Shown one piece after another: positions 9,682 to 17,820 of a stretch of 52,934 nt of DNA. A program made the position numbers and the translations under genes. Under the pieces are notes generated by a model that saw only the letters and a list, made by a program, of their open reading frames with translations, had not been told where the DNA came from and did not search any database. Numbering within the stretch: the first letter of the stretch is position 1; every line of letters begins with the position of its first letter. The DNA is from Ureibacillus endophyticus (GTDB lineage: Bacteria > Bacillota > Bacilli > Bacillales_A > Planococcaceae): positions 1 to 52,934 of the forward strand of contig NZ_RBZN01000022.1 in NCBI RefSeq assembly GCF_003628435.1. Reading direction: 5' to 3'.

Positions 9682-9735
9682 AACCAAGCAACCGCTTCAC
9701 AATGCGTCGTATGTTTGTGGCAACACATTGGTGGG
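9682..9735 (-). pseudogene. Remnant of an rlmCD/TrmA-type methyltransferase 3' end
   Basis: On the minus strand this stretch encodes [10 protein letters not shown], identical to the last residues of the intact RlmCD at 11925-13286. The DNA match extends upstream: CCACAAAC then GACGCATTGTGAAGCGG, against CCTCAAAC then GACACATTGTGAAGCGG. The remnant carries four extra bases (ATAC) that break the frame, and no natural stop is kept before the repeat element. Bacilli often carry two RlmCD-like paralogues, so this is probably the tail of a deleted second copy or a partial duplication. The bases from here to 9848 show nothing I can identify. Confidence 0.65.
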
Positions 9736-9848
9736 TTTTATTATATAGGATTGGATAAATTATCAAAACTAAAGAACAGTTTTAATGAATAAGTGGATCA
9801 GATTAACAATTTAAATCAATAAAGCGTAAAGGTTTTGACTTAAATGAT

Positions 9849-10016
9849 CTATGTATTCTTCTCTATTATAAATCCAGTTTCTTGACGCAATTCTTTTTGT
9901 CTTTTATCCAGTTGTTCACGTCTAGCTTTAACAAATTCCTCGTCTGCTTTAATAGTATATCGAACCCCTTTAAAACCCCGTATGCCCCTAGGTAGGCAGA
10001 TTAAAAAAATTATCAC
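9849..10016 (-). pseudogene. Unidentified C-terminal coding remnant (about 55 codons)
   Basis: A minus-strand frame ending in TAG at 9851-9849 reads 55 sense codons back to a GTG. Its last forty codons look like real protein (KADEEFVKARREQLDKRQKE then LRQETGFIIEKNT), charged and helical with ordinary codon use. No ribosome site precedes it and an in-frame TAA lies four codons further upstream. I do not recognise the family. It could be the 3' end of a gene deleted when this segment was rearranged, or chance. Confidence 0.3.
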
Positions 10017-10236
10017 TGTAGAGCTTTTTTACTGACAGAAGTAACTATTCCAAACAAGCAAAGCTTATGAACTAAAACTTATATAAAAGAAGGGATAAAT
10101 TTGTATCTTAACCAAGCTGGTGCAACGGATGTGATTAAAGGTTTGAGACATTATTTTACCTTTCTACGAATATCTTCATATTGTACTGAAAATTTGAATT
10201 TACTGGAATATACGTAAAGCTCTAGGGGGGAAAATT

Positions 10237-11595
10237 TTGAAATCCAATGAAGAGTTTTGGCAAAGATATTATAACCAGTCAAAAGTGAATGACAGTGACA
10301 AATTTGGTCGTATGTTTCCATTTTTGCCATCAGCTCATAAAGATACGAAAAAAGTAAGGTCTGCACTATTGGAGCTAGGAAAAAAGGAAGGGATAATGGA
10401 TAATGATTCCAAAAACCTTGATAATCCTAAAATTCCATCAGGGTTTACATTTTTCGGCCAATTTATCGACCACGATATAACTTTCGATCCAACGTCTAGC
10501 CTAGAACATCAGAACGACCCAAATACAATTGAAAACTTCAGAACACCTGTGTTGGAACTGGACAGTATTTATGGAGGGGGACCAGTTGCAAGTCCTCATT
10601 TATATGACATTACAACAGGCGGCATCAAGTTATTGATTGATAAGGATTTTCCAAACGATGTACCTAGAAACAGTCAAAATACAGCGTTGATGGCAGATCC
10701 GAGAAACGATGAGAATTTGATCATTTCACAACTCCACCTAGCATTCTTAAAATTTCATAATGCAGTTGTGGATCAAGTAATAGCAAATGGAATAACCGCA
10801 CCATTTCAAGCTTTTGCAGAAGCGCAACGTCTAGTTCGATGGCATTACCAATGGATTGTATTGTATGAATACTTGCCACTTATTGTAGGAAAATCTGTGA
10901 TTAAGGATATTCTTAAGAATGGCCGAAAATTCTACAAGTTTAAAAATAAACCGTATATACCGGTAGAGTTTGCAATGGCAGCATTTCGGATTGGTCACAG
11001 TCAGGTTAGACCAGTTTATAAGGTGAATAGTCAATTTACAGCACCAATATTTAATTCTAGCCAAGATCAAAATCACCCAGATCCGGATGATTTACGAGGT
11101 GGTAAACGAGCTCCTAGGAGATTTGTAGAGTGGAGTAACTTCTTTAACACAGAAAGTGGTGTTGTTCAGCAAGGAAAAAAAATCGATACGACAATATCCA
11201 GCCCAATGTTTGAACTACCGTTCGTGCCAGATCCAAAAGCCCTTCCGCAACGCAGTCTTTTGCGAGGACTTTCATTCGGTTTGCCATCGGGCCAAGATAT
11301 TGCAAAAGAAATGTTTATCCGACCACTACTACCAGTTGATTTGTCCGATGTTGCAGATTTAGGTTTTGACCGAAAAACTCCTCTGTGGTTCTATATTCTT
11401 AGAGAAGCACAAATTGAAAAGGATGGAACAAGGTTGGGGCCAGTGGGTGGCAGGATAGTGGCTGAAGTATTGATTGGTTTGCTTCAAGGGGATGAACAGT
11501 CCTTTTTAAGGGAAAACCCTGATTGGAAACCAACGCTTGGAAAAAAAGGTAAATTCAGAATGACAGATCTTCTGAAAATTGCTGGAGTGTTATAA
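10237..11595 (+). CDS. Animal-type haem peroxidase family protein
   Basis: A 452-residue member of the animal haem peroxidase (peroxidase-cyclooxygenase) superfamily, rare in Bacillales. The distal-haem motif FGQFIDHD places the distal histidine at H79. ELDSIYGGGP and ADPRNDEN are conserved spacers. AFRIGHSQVRP places the proximal haem ligand at H254. No signal peptide or membrane segment is seen, so a cytosolic location is likely. It should oxidise small substrates with H2O2; the substrate is unknown. The TTG start is supported by AGGGGGG six bases upstream; no ATG near the N-terminus fits better. The gene stands alone between gene remnants and a terminator, consistent with acquisition by transfer (inference). 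Confidence 0.88.
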   Translation: MKSNEEFWQRYYNQSKVNDSDKFGRMFPFLPSAHKDTKKVRSALLELGKKEGIMDNDSKNLDNPKIPSGFTFFGQFIDHDITFDPTSSLEHQNDPNTIENFRTPVLELDSIYGGGPVASPHLYDITTGGIKLLIDKDFPNDVPRNSQNTALMADPRNDENLIISQLHLAFLKFHNAVVDQVIANGITAPFQAFAEAQRLVRWHYQWIVLYEYLPLIVGKSVIKDILKNGRKFYKFKNKPYIPVEFAMAAFRIGHSQVRPVYKVNSQFTAPIFNSSQDQNHPDPDDLRGGKRAPRRFVEWSNFFNTESGVVQQGKKIDTTISSPMFELPFVPDPKALPQRSLLRGLSFGLPSGQDIAKEMFIRPLLPVDLSDVADLGFDRKTPLWFYILREAQIEKDGTRLGPVGGRIVAEVLIGLLQGDEQSFLRENPDWKPTLGKKGKFRMTDLLKIAGVL

Positions 11596-11742
11596 GTTGA
11601 GATGAAATTAAACTTTTAAATATGTAGGATTTCTAAAAAAATAGCAGTTAGATGGTTAATTAAGTTATTGGTGGTTATAAATTTAAATAAAATGCTCCAA
11701 AAAGATAAATGACATTTTAAAGAAAAGCTCTTAAGCGCACCT

Positions 11743-11783
11743 AAAAAAGATGATGATTGTATTGCACAAGCATCATCTTTTTT
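11743..11783 (+). terminator. Terminator of the haem peroxidase gene
   Basis: AAAAAAGATGATG (11743-11755) and CATCATCTTTTTT (11771-11783) form a perfect 13-bp inverted repeat with A and T runs at its ends, so it can work in either direction. The 329-bp gap between the peroxidase and rlmCD holds this terminator, the rlmCD terminator and nothing else I can identify. Confidence 0.85.
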
Positions 11784-11883
11784 AAGTTCCATTGTTCTCT
11801 GTGTGAATGATTATTAAACTAAACTGGGCTGTTAGTTCAATAATTTCAACAAAAACTTTTAAACCTTTTTAGAACAACAAGAA

Positions 11884-11918
11884 AAAAGAACTCATTCCAC
11901 TATCGGAAATTCGTTCTT
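11884..11918 (-). terminator. Terminator of rlmCD
   Basis: On the minus strand AAAGAAC pairs with GTTCTTT around an inner TTCC/GGAA stem and is followed by TTTCTTGTT. It starts seven bases after the rlmCD stop codon. Confidence 0.65.
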
Positions 11919-11924
11919 TGATCG

Positions 11925-13286
11925 TTATACTAACTCCAACCAAGCGACCGCTTCACAATGTGTCGTTTGAGGAAACATGTCCACTGGTTGAACTTCCATT
12001 GTCTTGTATCCACCATCTTCTAGAATGCGTAAGTCCCGTGCTAAGGTTGCAGGATTACAGGATACATATACTACGCGCTTAGGTTTTTGTTCAATAATAG
12101 TATTCAATAATGCCTCGTCACAGCCTTTACGGGGAGGGTCAACTACTAATACATCTGCCATTTTCCCATCAGCGTACCATCGTGGAATAACCTCTTCTGC
12201 TGGGCCAGCTTCAAAATACGTATTGGTAAACCCATTGATTTCTGCATTTCGTTTGGCATCTTCAATGGCTTGTTCCACAATTTCAACACCCATCACTTGT
12301 TTCGCTTTTTGTGCGAGGAATAAAGAGATTGTTCCAATGCCGCAATAAGCATCAATGACTGTCTCATCACCTGTTAATTGCGCATAATCTAACGCTTGTT
12401 TATATAGTACTTCCGTTTGAACTGGGTTTACTTGATAGAAAGAACGTGCGGAAATTTCAAATCTCACATCACCAATCGTATCTTCAATAAAATCTTTCCC
12501 CCATAACGTAACCGTTTCATTGCCCAAAATTACATTTGTTTTTTCAATATTAATATTTTGAACAATTGATGTAACGTTTGGAACTAGTTTTCGAATTAGT
12601 TCTACGGCTGCATCTTTTTGAGGAAACTTATGTTTATTCGTAACCAGTACAATCATTACTTCTCCAGTAGCACGCCCTTTTCGAACGACTACATGGCGCA
12701 GCATTCCTTGATGGGATTCTTCATTATAAGGAACAATACCAATTTCCATTAGTTCCTTTTTCAAATTCGCCATCATTTCATCTGCTTCCCCAACTTGGAT
12801 TAAACAACATTCCATATCTACAATTTCATGGGATTTTAATTTATAAAAACCTGCTATTGGTCCTGTATCCGTCATCGAAAATGGAATTTGGGATTTATTA
12901 CGATAATTCCAAGGGTCTTTCATTCCTTTAACAGGATGTACCGGCGCATCAATTTTTCCGATGCGTTTCATCACATTGCGAACCATGTTTTCTTTCCATT
13001 TTAATTGTCCTTCATAGGATAAATGCTGAAGCTGGCATCCCCCACATTTTCCAAAATAAATACATGGTGCTTTTACTCGATCTGGTGATGGTTTTATAAT
13101 GTCAACAATCTTGGCAAATCCATAATTTTTAAGGGTTTTTAAGACGTGAATTTCCGCTGTTTCTTCAGGTAGTCCTCCTTGGATAAATAACGGATAGCCA
13201 TCTACCTTTGCCACGCCATTCCCATCATGAGTTAAATCTTCTATATATACAACTTTGCGATCATTTTTCTTTACTGGTGCTGCCAT
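11925..13286 (-). CDS. rlmCD: 23S rRNA (uracil-C5)-methyltransferase RlmCD
   Basis: A 453-residue TrmA/RumA-family enzyme. Residues 8-65 form an N-terminal TRAM RNA-binding domain. C75, C81 and C84 ([11 protein letters not shown]), with a further Cys in the MECCLIQ region, match the Fe-S cluster ligands. [14 protein letters not shown] is the S-adenosylmethionine loop, [10 protein letters not shown] the catalytic loop, and C410 in [12 protein letters not shown] the nucleophile. In B. subtilis the equivalent (YefA) makes both m5U747 and m5U1939 in 23S rRNA. Gene order near dagK is as in B. subtilis, except for the acyltransferase between them. A broken copy of its 3' end lies at 9682-9735. Confidence 0.95.
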   Translation of the reverse strand: MAAPVKKNDRKVVYIEDLTHDGNGVAKVDGYPLFIQGGLPEETAEIHVLKTLKNYGFAKIVDIIKPSPDRVKAPCIYFGKCGGCQLQHLSYEGQLKWKENMVRNVMKRIGKIDAPVHPVKGMKDPWNYRNKSQIPFSMTDTGPIAGFYKLKSHEIVDMECCLIQVGEADEMMANLKKELMEIGIVPYNEESHQGMLRHVVVRKGRATGEVMIVLVTNKHKFPQKDAAVELIRKLVPNVTSIVQNINIEKTNVILGNETVTLWGKDFIEDTIGDVRFEISARSFYQVNPVQTEVLYKQALDYAQLTGDETVIDAYCGIGTISLFLAQKAKQVMGVEIVEQAIEDAKRNAEINGFTNTYFEAGPAEEVIPRWYADGKMADVLVVDPPRKGCDEALLNTIIEQKPKRVVYVSCNPATLARDLRILEDGGYKTMEVQPVDMFPQTTHCEAVAWLELV

Positions 13287-13402
13287 GTTCCGTCCTCCAT
13301 TTCAGTTCTTCTATTGTAGCATGGTCAAAGAAAATTTTGCTATAATGATGTGCGTTTGTTCTCGTCTAAAAGAAGAATTATAAAATTACCAGAACCCGTC
13401 CT

Positions 13403-13586
13403 ATGAAGAAAGCACTTTTAATTGTCCTTTAGTTGTTTAGGGATTTTTTATTTTTCTTATGATTTGCCTTTTCTTCCGGGGTATGAAGGTCACTGGACTC
13501 CAGTTTCTCCTTCAATTTGTCCTTCATCAAGCCCATGAAGGTCACTAAATTCATGCTCCTCCTGCGATTTGTCCTTCATCAGACAC
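13403..13586. repeat. 52-bp tandem repeat array C
   Basis: Two adjacent units (13483-13534 and 13535-13586) have exactly 52 bp each. Each begins ATGAAGGTCACT and ends near ATTTGTCCTTCATCA, so unit ends are complementary (ATGAAGG/CCTTCAT); unit 1 also has the inner palindrome ACTGGA-G-TCCAGT. A decayed third copy starts at 13403 (ATGAAGAAAGCACTTTTAATTG). The array starts 18 nt after the acyltransferase terminator and ends about 115 bp before rlmCD. The 361-bp gap contains no gene. Confidence 0.75.
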
Positions 13587-13603
13587 TTATGCCATCTTAA
13601 AAG

Positions 13604-13632
13604 AAAAAGCCATCCATTTAGAATGGACAGCT
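13604..13632 (-). terminator. Terminator of the acyltransferase gene
   Basis: On the minus strand AGC-tg-TCCATT, loop CTA, AATGGA-tg-GCT is followed by TTTTTC. It lies 16 nt after the acyltransferase stop. Confidence 0.75.
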
Positions 13633-13647
13633 CATACCGCGTCTTAA

Positions 13648-15624
13648 CTAATCCGCTAGCGCTTCTACAATATGCTCTTTTAAAAATGGAGATAGAGTTC
13701 TAGCATATTCAGCCGTAATATGATGTGCATCGCGATACACAATGATGTTCCCTATAACCGAATAGCAAGTTTCATCATCACAGAAATAATCGGACATATC
13801 TGCAAAAAACACATTGTTAGGAATGCCCTCAGTATTTTCCCATGGTAGAACAGAAGAAAGTGCTTCTTCACGCGGAACGGAACAATACATATAATCCTTT
13901 TCCCGTTCTAAACATAATGGCACGTTTTCCTTCATTCTTGGATTATCACGTACAGCAAAAACTTTCGTCACTCCCTCGAGTTTTTCCCATTGTTCAATAT
14001 ATCCGACTGGAACGATATCATTTTTATTTAAATTTGCAGTGGTAAATACTAAATCCGGTTTGTCTTTAATCAATTCTTGAATGACAAGATCGTTCCACTT
14101 CATACAAGCTTCTGTTAAAGTACCATTAAAATCATCATTTGAGAACCTACAACCATCATGATTATACACGTCGATTTGTAATTTTAATTCTTCAGCAAAC
14201 CCCATTAATGCAGGAAACCAATGTCCTGAATGTGAACCACCAACAAGCGCAATTATGTGTTCTGGATTTTTAGTTACTCCAAAGGAACATTTGGTTACTC
14301 TTTCCCCCGATCTAGTAACGCAATCTTCTTCAGAATAAAATTCCGGAAGATTTTCCTTTATTTCTAACATTGAAGGAATCGGCTCAATATCTGGTTTTAC
14401 CGTCATTTGAACAGCTAACGCATTTGCTCCGGGATAGTCTTCTAAATTATAAACGGTCTTTTCCTCTGTTAATTGCGTACCCCATAAAGCAATAATTGCC
14501 GTAACAGGTATTGCAAAAGATGTCGCAATGGATACTAATTTTATCTTTGAGTATTTTACATTTAATTTTCGTACAGGTGCTTCTAAAACTTTGGTTGAAC
14601 TGTATGCAAGAATGAAGGTTAATAGTAAGATTACTAACCCTGCTCCGAATGACACGGTTTCTTTTTTGAAATAGGCTAAATAGAAAATAAGTAACGGCCA
14701 ATGCCATAGATAAAAACCGTAAGAAATACTCCCCATAAATACGAGTGGTTTCGATCCTAATAGTTTCTCAACACCAAAGCGGTGACCACTTTCTGCCGCA
14801 ATAATGATTAAAATAACACCCATCGTTGGTAACAATGCCGCATAGCCAGGAAATACGGTAGAAACAGGTAGCAAGACTCCCGTTAAACAAATAATTGCTA
14901 ATCCACACCAACCCATTACTACACTATACACACTCTTTAAATGAATAATAGAAATAAGGATTGCAACGATCCCACCTAAGCTAAATTCCCAAACCCTTGC
15001 AAACGTATCGAAATAAGCCCATGGTTGATTAACTGTTGTTTTATAAATCGAATAACTAATCGATAATGTAAACAAAATGCCAAGAACAGTTAATAACGTT
15101 TTTCTTTCTGGTAATTTAAAAAGCTTCCGTGCAATAAAAAAAGACACGATAATAAGAAATGGCCATGTTATATAAAACTGTCCTTGTAAAGAAAGCGCCC
15201 AAAAATGTTGAACAGGACTTGCTTCATTGTTTTGTTCTAAATAATCGACCGAGTTAAAAGCTAACTGCCAATTTTCAAAATAAAAAGCTGAGGCAGTGAT
15301 TTCAGATATAATTTGCTCCCACTGTACTTTCGGCATGATGAGAATCGATAACAATGATGTTACGATAAGTACCGTGAAAGCTAAAGGGATTAACCGCTTT
15401 ACTAATCCAAGTACATATTCAAATAAATGGATGCGCCCTTCCCTTTCAATTGTTGCAAGTAACGAGGTTGTAATAAGAAATCCCGATACAATGAAAAATA
15501 CATCAACGCCGCCAGAAACTTTTCCTAGCCAAATATGATAAACTGCTACAAGCATAGCTGCAATTGCACGAATTCCTTCAATTTCAGGTCGGAACTTTTT
15601 TGATGGTGCAATTAAATCTCGCAT
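13648..15624 (-). CDS. OatA-like acyltransferase with C-terminal SGNH domain
   Basis: A 658-residue membrane protein. The N-terminal half is an acyltransferase-3 domain with about ten hydrophobic segments and the opening FRPEIEGIRAIAAMLVAVYHIW, including the family histidine. The C-terminal half is an extracytoplasmic SGNH-type esterase/transferase domain: VGGSHSGHW gives the catalytic serine S464, and DAHH near the end gives D632 and H635. Such proteins move acetyl groups across the membrane onto peptidoglycan or other surface glycans; the substrate is not evident. Start: ATG 15624 follows AGAGGG by six bases. An upstream in-frame ATG (15723) would run through the dagK terminator and has no ribosome site. 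It lies between dagK and rlmCD, which adjoin in B. subtilis. Confidence 0.88.
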   Translation of the reverse strand: MRDLIAPSKKFRPEIEGIRAIAAMLVAVYHIWLGKVSGGVDVFFIVSGFLITTSLLATIEREGRIHLFEYVLGLVKRLIPLAFTVLIVTSLLSILIMPKVQWEQIISEITASAFYFENWQLAFNSVDYLEQNNEASPVQHFWALSLQGQFYITWPFLIIVSFFIARKLFKLPERKTLLTVLGILFTLSISYSIYKTTVNQPWAYFDTFARVWEFSLGGIVAILISIIHLKSVYSVVMGWCGLAIICLTGVLLPVSTVFPGYAALLPTMGVILIIIAAESGHRFGVEKLLGSKPLVFMGSISYGFYLWHWPLLIFYLAYFKKETVSFGAGLVILLLTFILAYSSTKVLEAPVRKLNVKYSKIKLVSIATSFAIPVTAIIALWGTQLTEEKTVYNLEDYPGANALAVQMTVKPDIEPIPSMLEIKENLPEFYSEEDCVTRSGERVTKCSFGVTKNPEHIIALVGGSHSGHWFPALMGFAEELKLQIDVYNHDGCRFSNDDFNGTLTEACMKWNDLVIQELIKDKPDLVFTTANLNKNDIVPVGYIEQWEKLEGVTKVFAVRDNPRMKENVPLCLEREKDYMYCSVPREEALSSVLPWENTEGIPNNVFFADMSDYFCDDETCYSVIGNIIVYRDAHHITAEYARTLSPFLKEHIVEALAD

Positions 15625-15697
15625 AGTATCCCTCTTTTCAATTTCTGATACATGCTTATAGCTTTTCCATTTATTTCGAAAAATAGTAATTAGGTAA

Positions 15698-15739
15698 TAA
15701 AAAAGTGGACGTCTGAATTTCATTTGAGACGTCCACTTT
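15698..15739 (-). terminator. Strong terminator downstream of dagK
   Basis: AAAGTGGACGTCT (15702-15714) and AGACGTCCACTTT (15727-15739) form a perfect 13-bp stem with a 12-nt loop, followed on the minus strand by TTTTTTATT. It separates dagK from the acyltransferase. Confidence 0.9.
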
Positions 15740-15784
15740 GTGACTGACGCTTACGCTTTCGTCACAGATATAAATTGCAAAGAA

Positions 15785-15814
15785 GTGTACAAAAAGTATA
15801 GACTTTTTGTACAC
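15785..15814 (-). other. Perfect hairpin directly after dagK
   Basis: GTGTACAAAAAGT and ACTTTTTGTACAC pair over 13 bp with a 4-nt loop, starting seven bases after the dagK stop. No U-run follows on the minus strand. It may be a 3'-end stabiliser that works ahead of the stronger terminator at 15698-15739. Confidence 0.55.
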
Positions 15815-15820
15815 CCCCTC

Positions 15821-16744
15821 TTATACTCGATCCTGTTCACGAATATCATCAATTGGAACAAAGACCTCAATATGTCGTTTTAAGTTGGTGAATTTCACCG
15901 GAGCATCGCCACCATATTCACCATCTAAATTAATATGAATTGTCGCATCATCCTCTACCGGCGATACTTTCACTACACTTGCTTTTTTATAGATTAAGTT
16001 CGGGTCATTTAAATGTTCTCCGCGCAACGCAAGGGAAGCAATTCTAATGAAGTCTGCAATGTTACATTTTTTTAGTATCATCATTGTAAACAAACCATCA
16101 TTAATACTTGCATCAGGAGCTATTTTTTCAAAGCCCCCAACCGAATTTGTGAGTCCACATAAGAACATCATTGCTTCGCCTTCAAATACTTCATCATCGT
16201 ATTCAATACGCATATTTGTTGCTTTAATCGATGGGATCATTTCAATCCCTTTTAAATAATAAGCGAGTTGCCCAAGTACAGTTTTCATTTTACTTGGCAC
16301 TTCATATGTTAATTCAGTTATGCGTCCTCCTGCTGCAATATTAATAAAATAGCGATCGTCATTTATTAATCCGACATCGACTGGGATTGTATCTCCTTTA
16401 ATAATAATATCAATTGCTTCGTCAATTTTTCTTGGAATGTGTACTGCACGGGCAAAGTCATTTGTCGTTCCCATAGGCACTAAGCCAAGTTTTGGGCGAT
16501 TCTCATAAGGACTCATCCCTGCTACGACTTCATTTAACGTACCATCTCCACCAGCAGCAATGATAATATCAAAACCACGTTCTACTGCTTTGGCAGCTGC
16601 TTGTTTTGCATCACCTTCACATGTAGTTGCATGGCAAGATGTTTCATATCCAGCAACTTCAAGCTTTTCTAACACCTCTGGTAAATGTCTTTTAAATGCT
16701 TCTCTACCTGACGTTGGATTATAAATGATTCTTGCTCTTTTCAT
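15821..16744 (-). CDS. dagK: Diacylglycerol kinase (DgkB/DagK family)
   Basis: A 307-residue soluble lipid kinase. YNPTSG at residues 8-13 and GGDGT at 65-69 (in AAGGDGTLNEVV) are the nucleotide-binding signatures; GTTNDFARA and the C-terminal LDGEYGG motif complete the diacylglycerol kinase fold. It phosphorylates diacylglycerol released during lipoteichoic acid synthesis, returning it as phosphatidic acid to phospholipid synthesis. Start: MKRARIIYNPTSG, the B. subtilis DgkB start, corresponds to ATG 16744, with AGGATGG upstream. An ATG four codons earlier (16756) has no good spacing. Two hairpins follow the stop. Confidence 0.94.
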   Translation of the reverse strand: MKRARIIYNPTSGREAFKRHLPEVLEKLEVAGYETSCHATTCEGDAKQAAAKAVERGFDIIIAAGGDGTLNEVVAGMSPYENRPKLGLVPMGTTNDFARAVHIPRKIDEAIDIIIKGDTIPVDVGLINDDRYFINIAAGGRITELTYEVPSKMKTVLGQLAYYLKGIEMIPSIKATNMRIEYDDEVFEGEAMMFLCGLTNSVGGFEKIAPDASINDGLFTMMILKKCNIADFIRIASLALRGEHLNDPNLIYKKASVVKVSPVEDDATIHINLDGEYGGDAPVKFTNLKRHIEVFVPIDDIREQDRV

Positions 16745-16856
16745 AGTTTCGTCCATCCTATTTTTTCTAATTATGTATAAAAGAACGCTTACAATATTGG
16801 AAAGTTCCCTTACAATGAAGAGAACTTTCTAATCCTATTTTATGATAATTTTTTCA

Positions 16857-17420
16857 TTATGATAACATATTTGTAATAACTGACTTCATATCTTCATAAA
16901 CCCATTTAGCACATTGTGGATCTTTAACATATTTCTCCTGCAAAGAAGTATACATTTGTTTTTGTTTTTCATCAAATGATGGGTCATCTTTTTCAGGTAA
17001 TTCTGCACGCATTTCTGTGACAAGTTGTTGAAGTTCAGGAGCACGTGGACCCCATTTTCCAATCACTTCACCTTGATCATTTAGGAATAAATAAATTGGG
17101 ATTGCTCTTCCCCCATTTGTTAAATGACGGTCAATTAAATCCGTATCTGCATCACGGAATGCACAACGAATATCAAGTCCTGCTTCTTCCGCAATTTTAC
17201 GCATGACAGGATTATTGAGCATTGCATCGCCACACCAATCCTCCGTAATTGTTAGGATATGTGGCTTTTGCTCTTTTAATAGTTGAAAAACTTCATCTTC
17301 TGGGTTCACATTAAAGTTTTCATACACTTTAAAACTCGGCTCTTTTAAATGTGTTGTCATTTGATCCATGTATTGTGCCATAGACATTGACTCTTCAAAA
17401 TATTGTTGTTCTGATTTCAT
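16857..17420 (-). CDS. Thioredoxin-fold family protein, single active-site cysteine
   Basis: A 187-residue protein of the Bacillales thioredoxin_9-like family. The thioredoxin fold occupies about residues 45-145. The active-site position reads TEDWCGDAM, so C63 is present but the second cysteine of a CxxC is replaced by A66. The cis-proline region is GGRAIPIYLFLN. Without a resolving cysteine, a role as a classical disulfide reductase is unlikely; a thiol-binding or peroxidase-partner role is possible (inference). The N-terminal helix and C-terminal helical tail with one more Cys (DPQCAKW) are family features. GGGAGG precedes the ATG. The gene is monocistronic and lies downstream of repeat array A. 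Confidence 0.82.
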   Translation of the reverse strand: MKSEQQYFEESMSMAQYMDQMTTHLKEPSFKVYENFNVNPEDEVFQLLKEQKPHILTITEDWCGDAMLNNPVMRKIAEEAGLDIRCAFRDADTDLIDRHLTNGGRAIPIYLFLNDQGEVIGKWGPRAPELQQLVTEMRAELPEKDDPSFDEKQKQMYTSLQEKYVKDPQCAKWVYEDMKSVITNMLS

Positions 17421-17529
17421 TATTATGACCTCCCTTTCTAAATTCTATTTTGCCTTGAGGAAGGTTTAAAAACAATTTTTATGATTCGCTGGATGGAAAA
17501 ATATAGATTGTGAGTATTTAAAAATGTAT

Positions 17530-17753
17530 CTTGTACACATGCTAAGCGTTTTGTGCGTTTCAGAAATCCACTTGTGCACATAGTTTAAAGTCTTGTGCAT
17601 TTAAAAGTCAGCTTGTGCACTTAGCTTAAAAACTTGTGCGTTTAAGCCCCATCTTGTGCATATAGTCAAAAACTTGTGTGTTTACGCATCATCTCGTGCG
17701 TATAGCTCAATCTAATGTGCACTTAAGCGCTGACCTATGCACTTTAAACGTTT
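17530..17753. repeat. Degenerate 20-21 bp tandem repeat array A (11 units)
   Basis: Eleven head-to-tail units start at 17530, 17550, 17571, 17592, 17612, 17633, 17653, 17673, 17693, 17714 and 17734. The plus-strand core is CTTGTGCA/G. Two unit types alternate, one continuing YATAGYTYAAAA and one TTTAAGNNNNAT, giving a higher order of about 41 bp. No frame is open through it, and the units are too short and degenerate for a CRISPR. It starts about 10 bp past the gatB terminator and ends about 110 bp before the thioredoxin-fold gene. It accounts for most of the 400-bp gap, which contains no gene. Confidence 0.85.
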
Positions 17754-17762
17754 TCCCAATAT

Positions 17763-17805
17763 AAAAAACCACCCTATTAGCTGAAATCATCCAACTATAG
17801 GGTGG
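17763..17805 (-). terminator. Terminator of gatCAB
   Basis: On the minus strand CCACCCTAT and ATAGGGTGG form a 9-bp stem around a 19-nt loop, followed by TTTTTT. It starts 16 nt after the gatB stop. Confidence 0.88.
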
Positions 17806-17820
17806 CCAATATTGAAAAAA

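Noticed and set aside
9489-9728. 79-codon minus-strand gene after pyc
   Set aside because: Only its first residues (the RlmCD-like tail) are meaningful; the rest reads through the dispersed element and antisense to the pyc 3' end.
10101-10217. 38-codon plus-strand frame before the haem peroxidase (TTG start, AAGGGAT upstream)
   Set aside because: It has a passable ribosome site but no recognisable sequence, ends 20 bp before the peroxidase and sits in rearranged DNA. A leader peptide cannot be excluded, but there is no positive evidence.
15625-15723. 33-codon N-terminal extension of the acyltransferase
   Set aside because: It reads through the dagK terminator stem, has no ribosome site, and the family start with AGAGGG lies at 15624.
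17530-17753. CRISPR array
   Set aside because: Units are about 20 bp, degenerate and contiguous with no unique spacers of constant size; there are no cas genes nearby.
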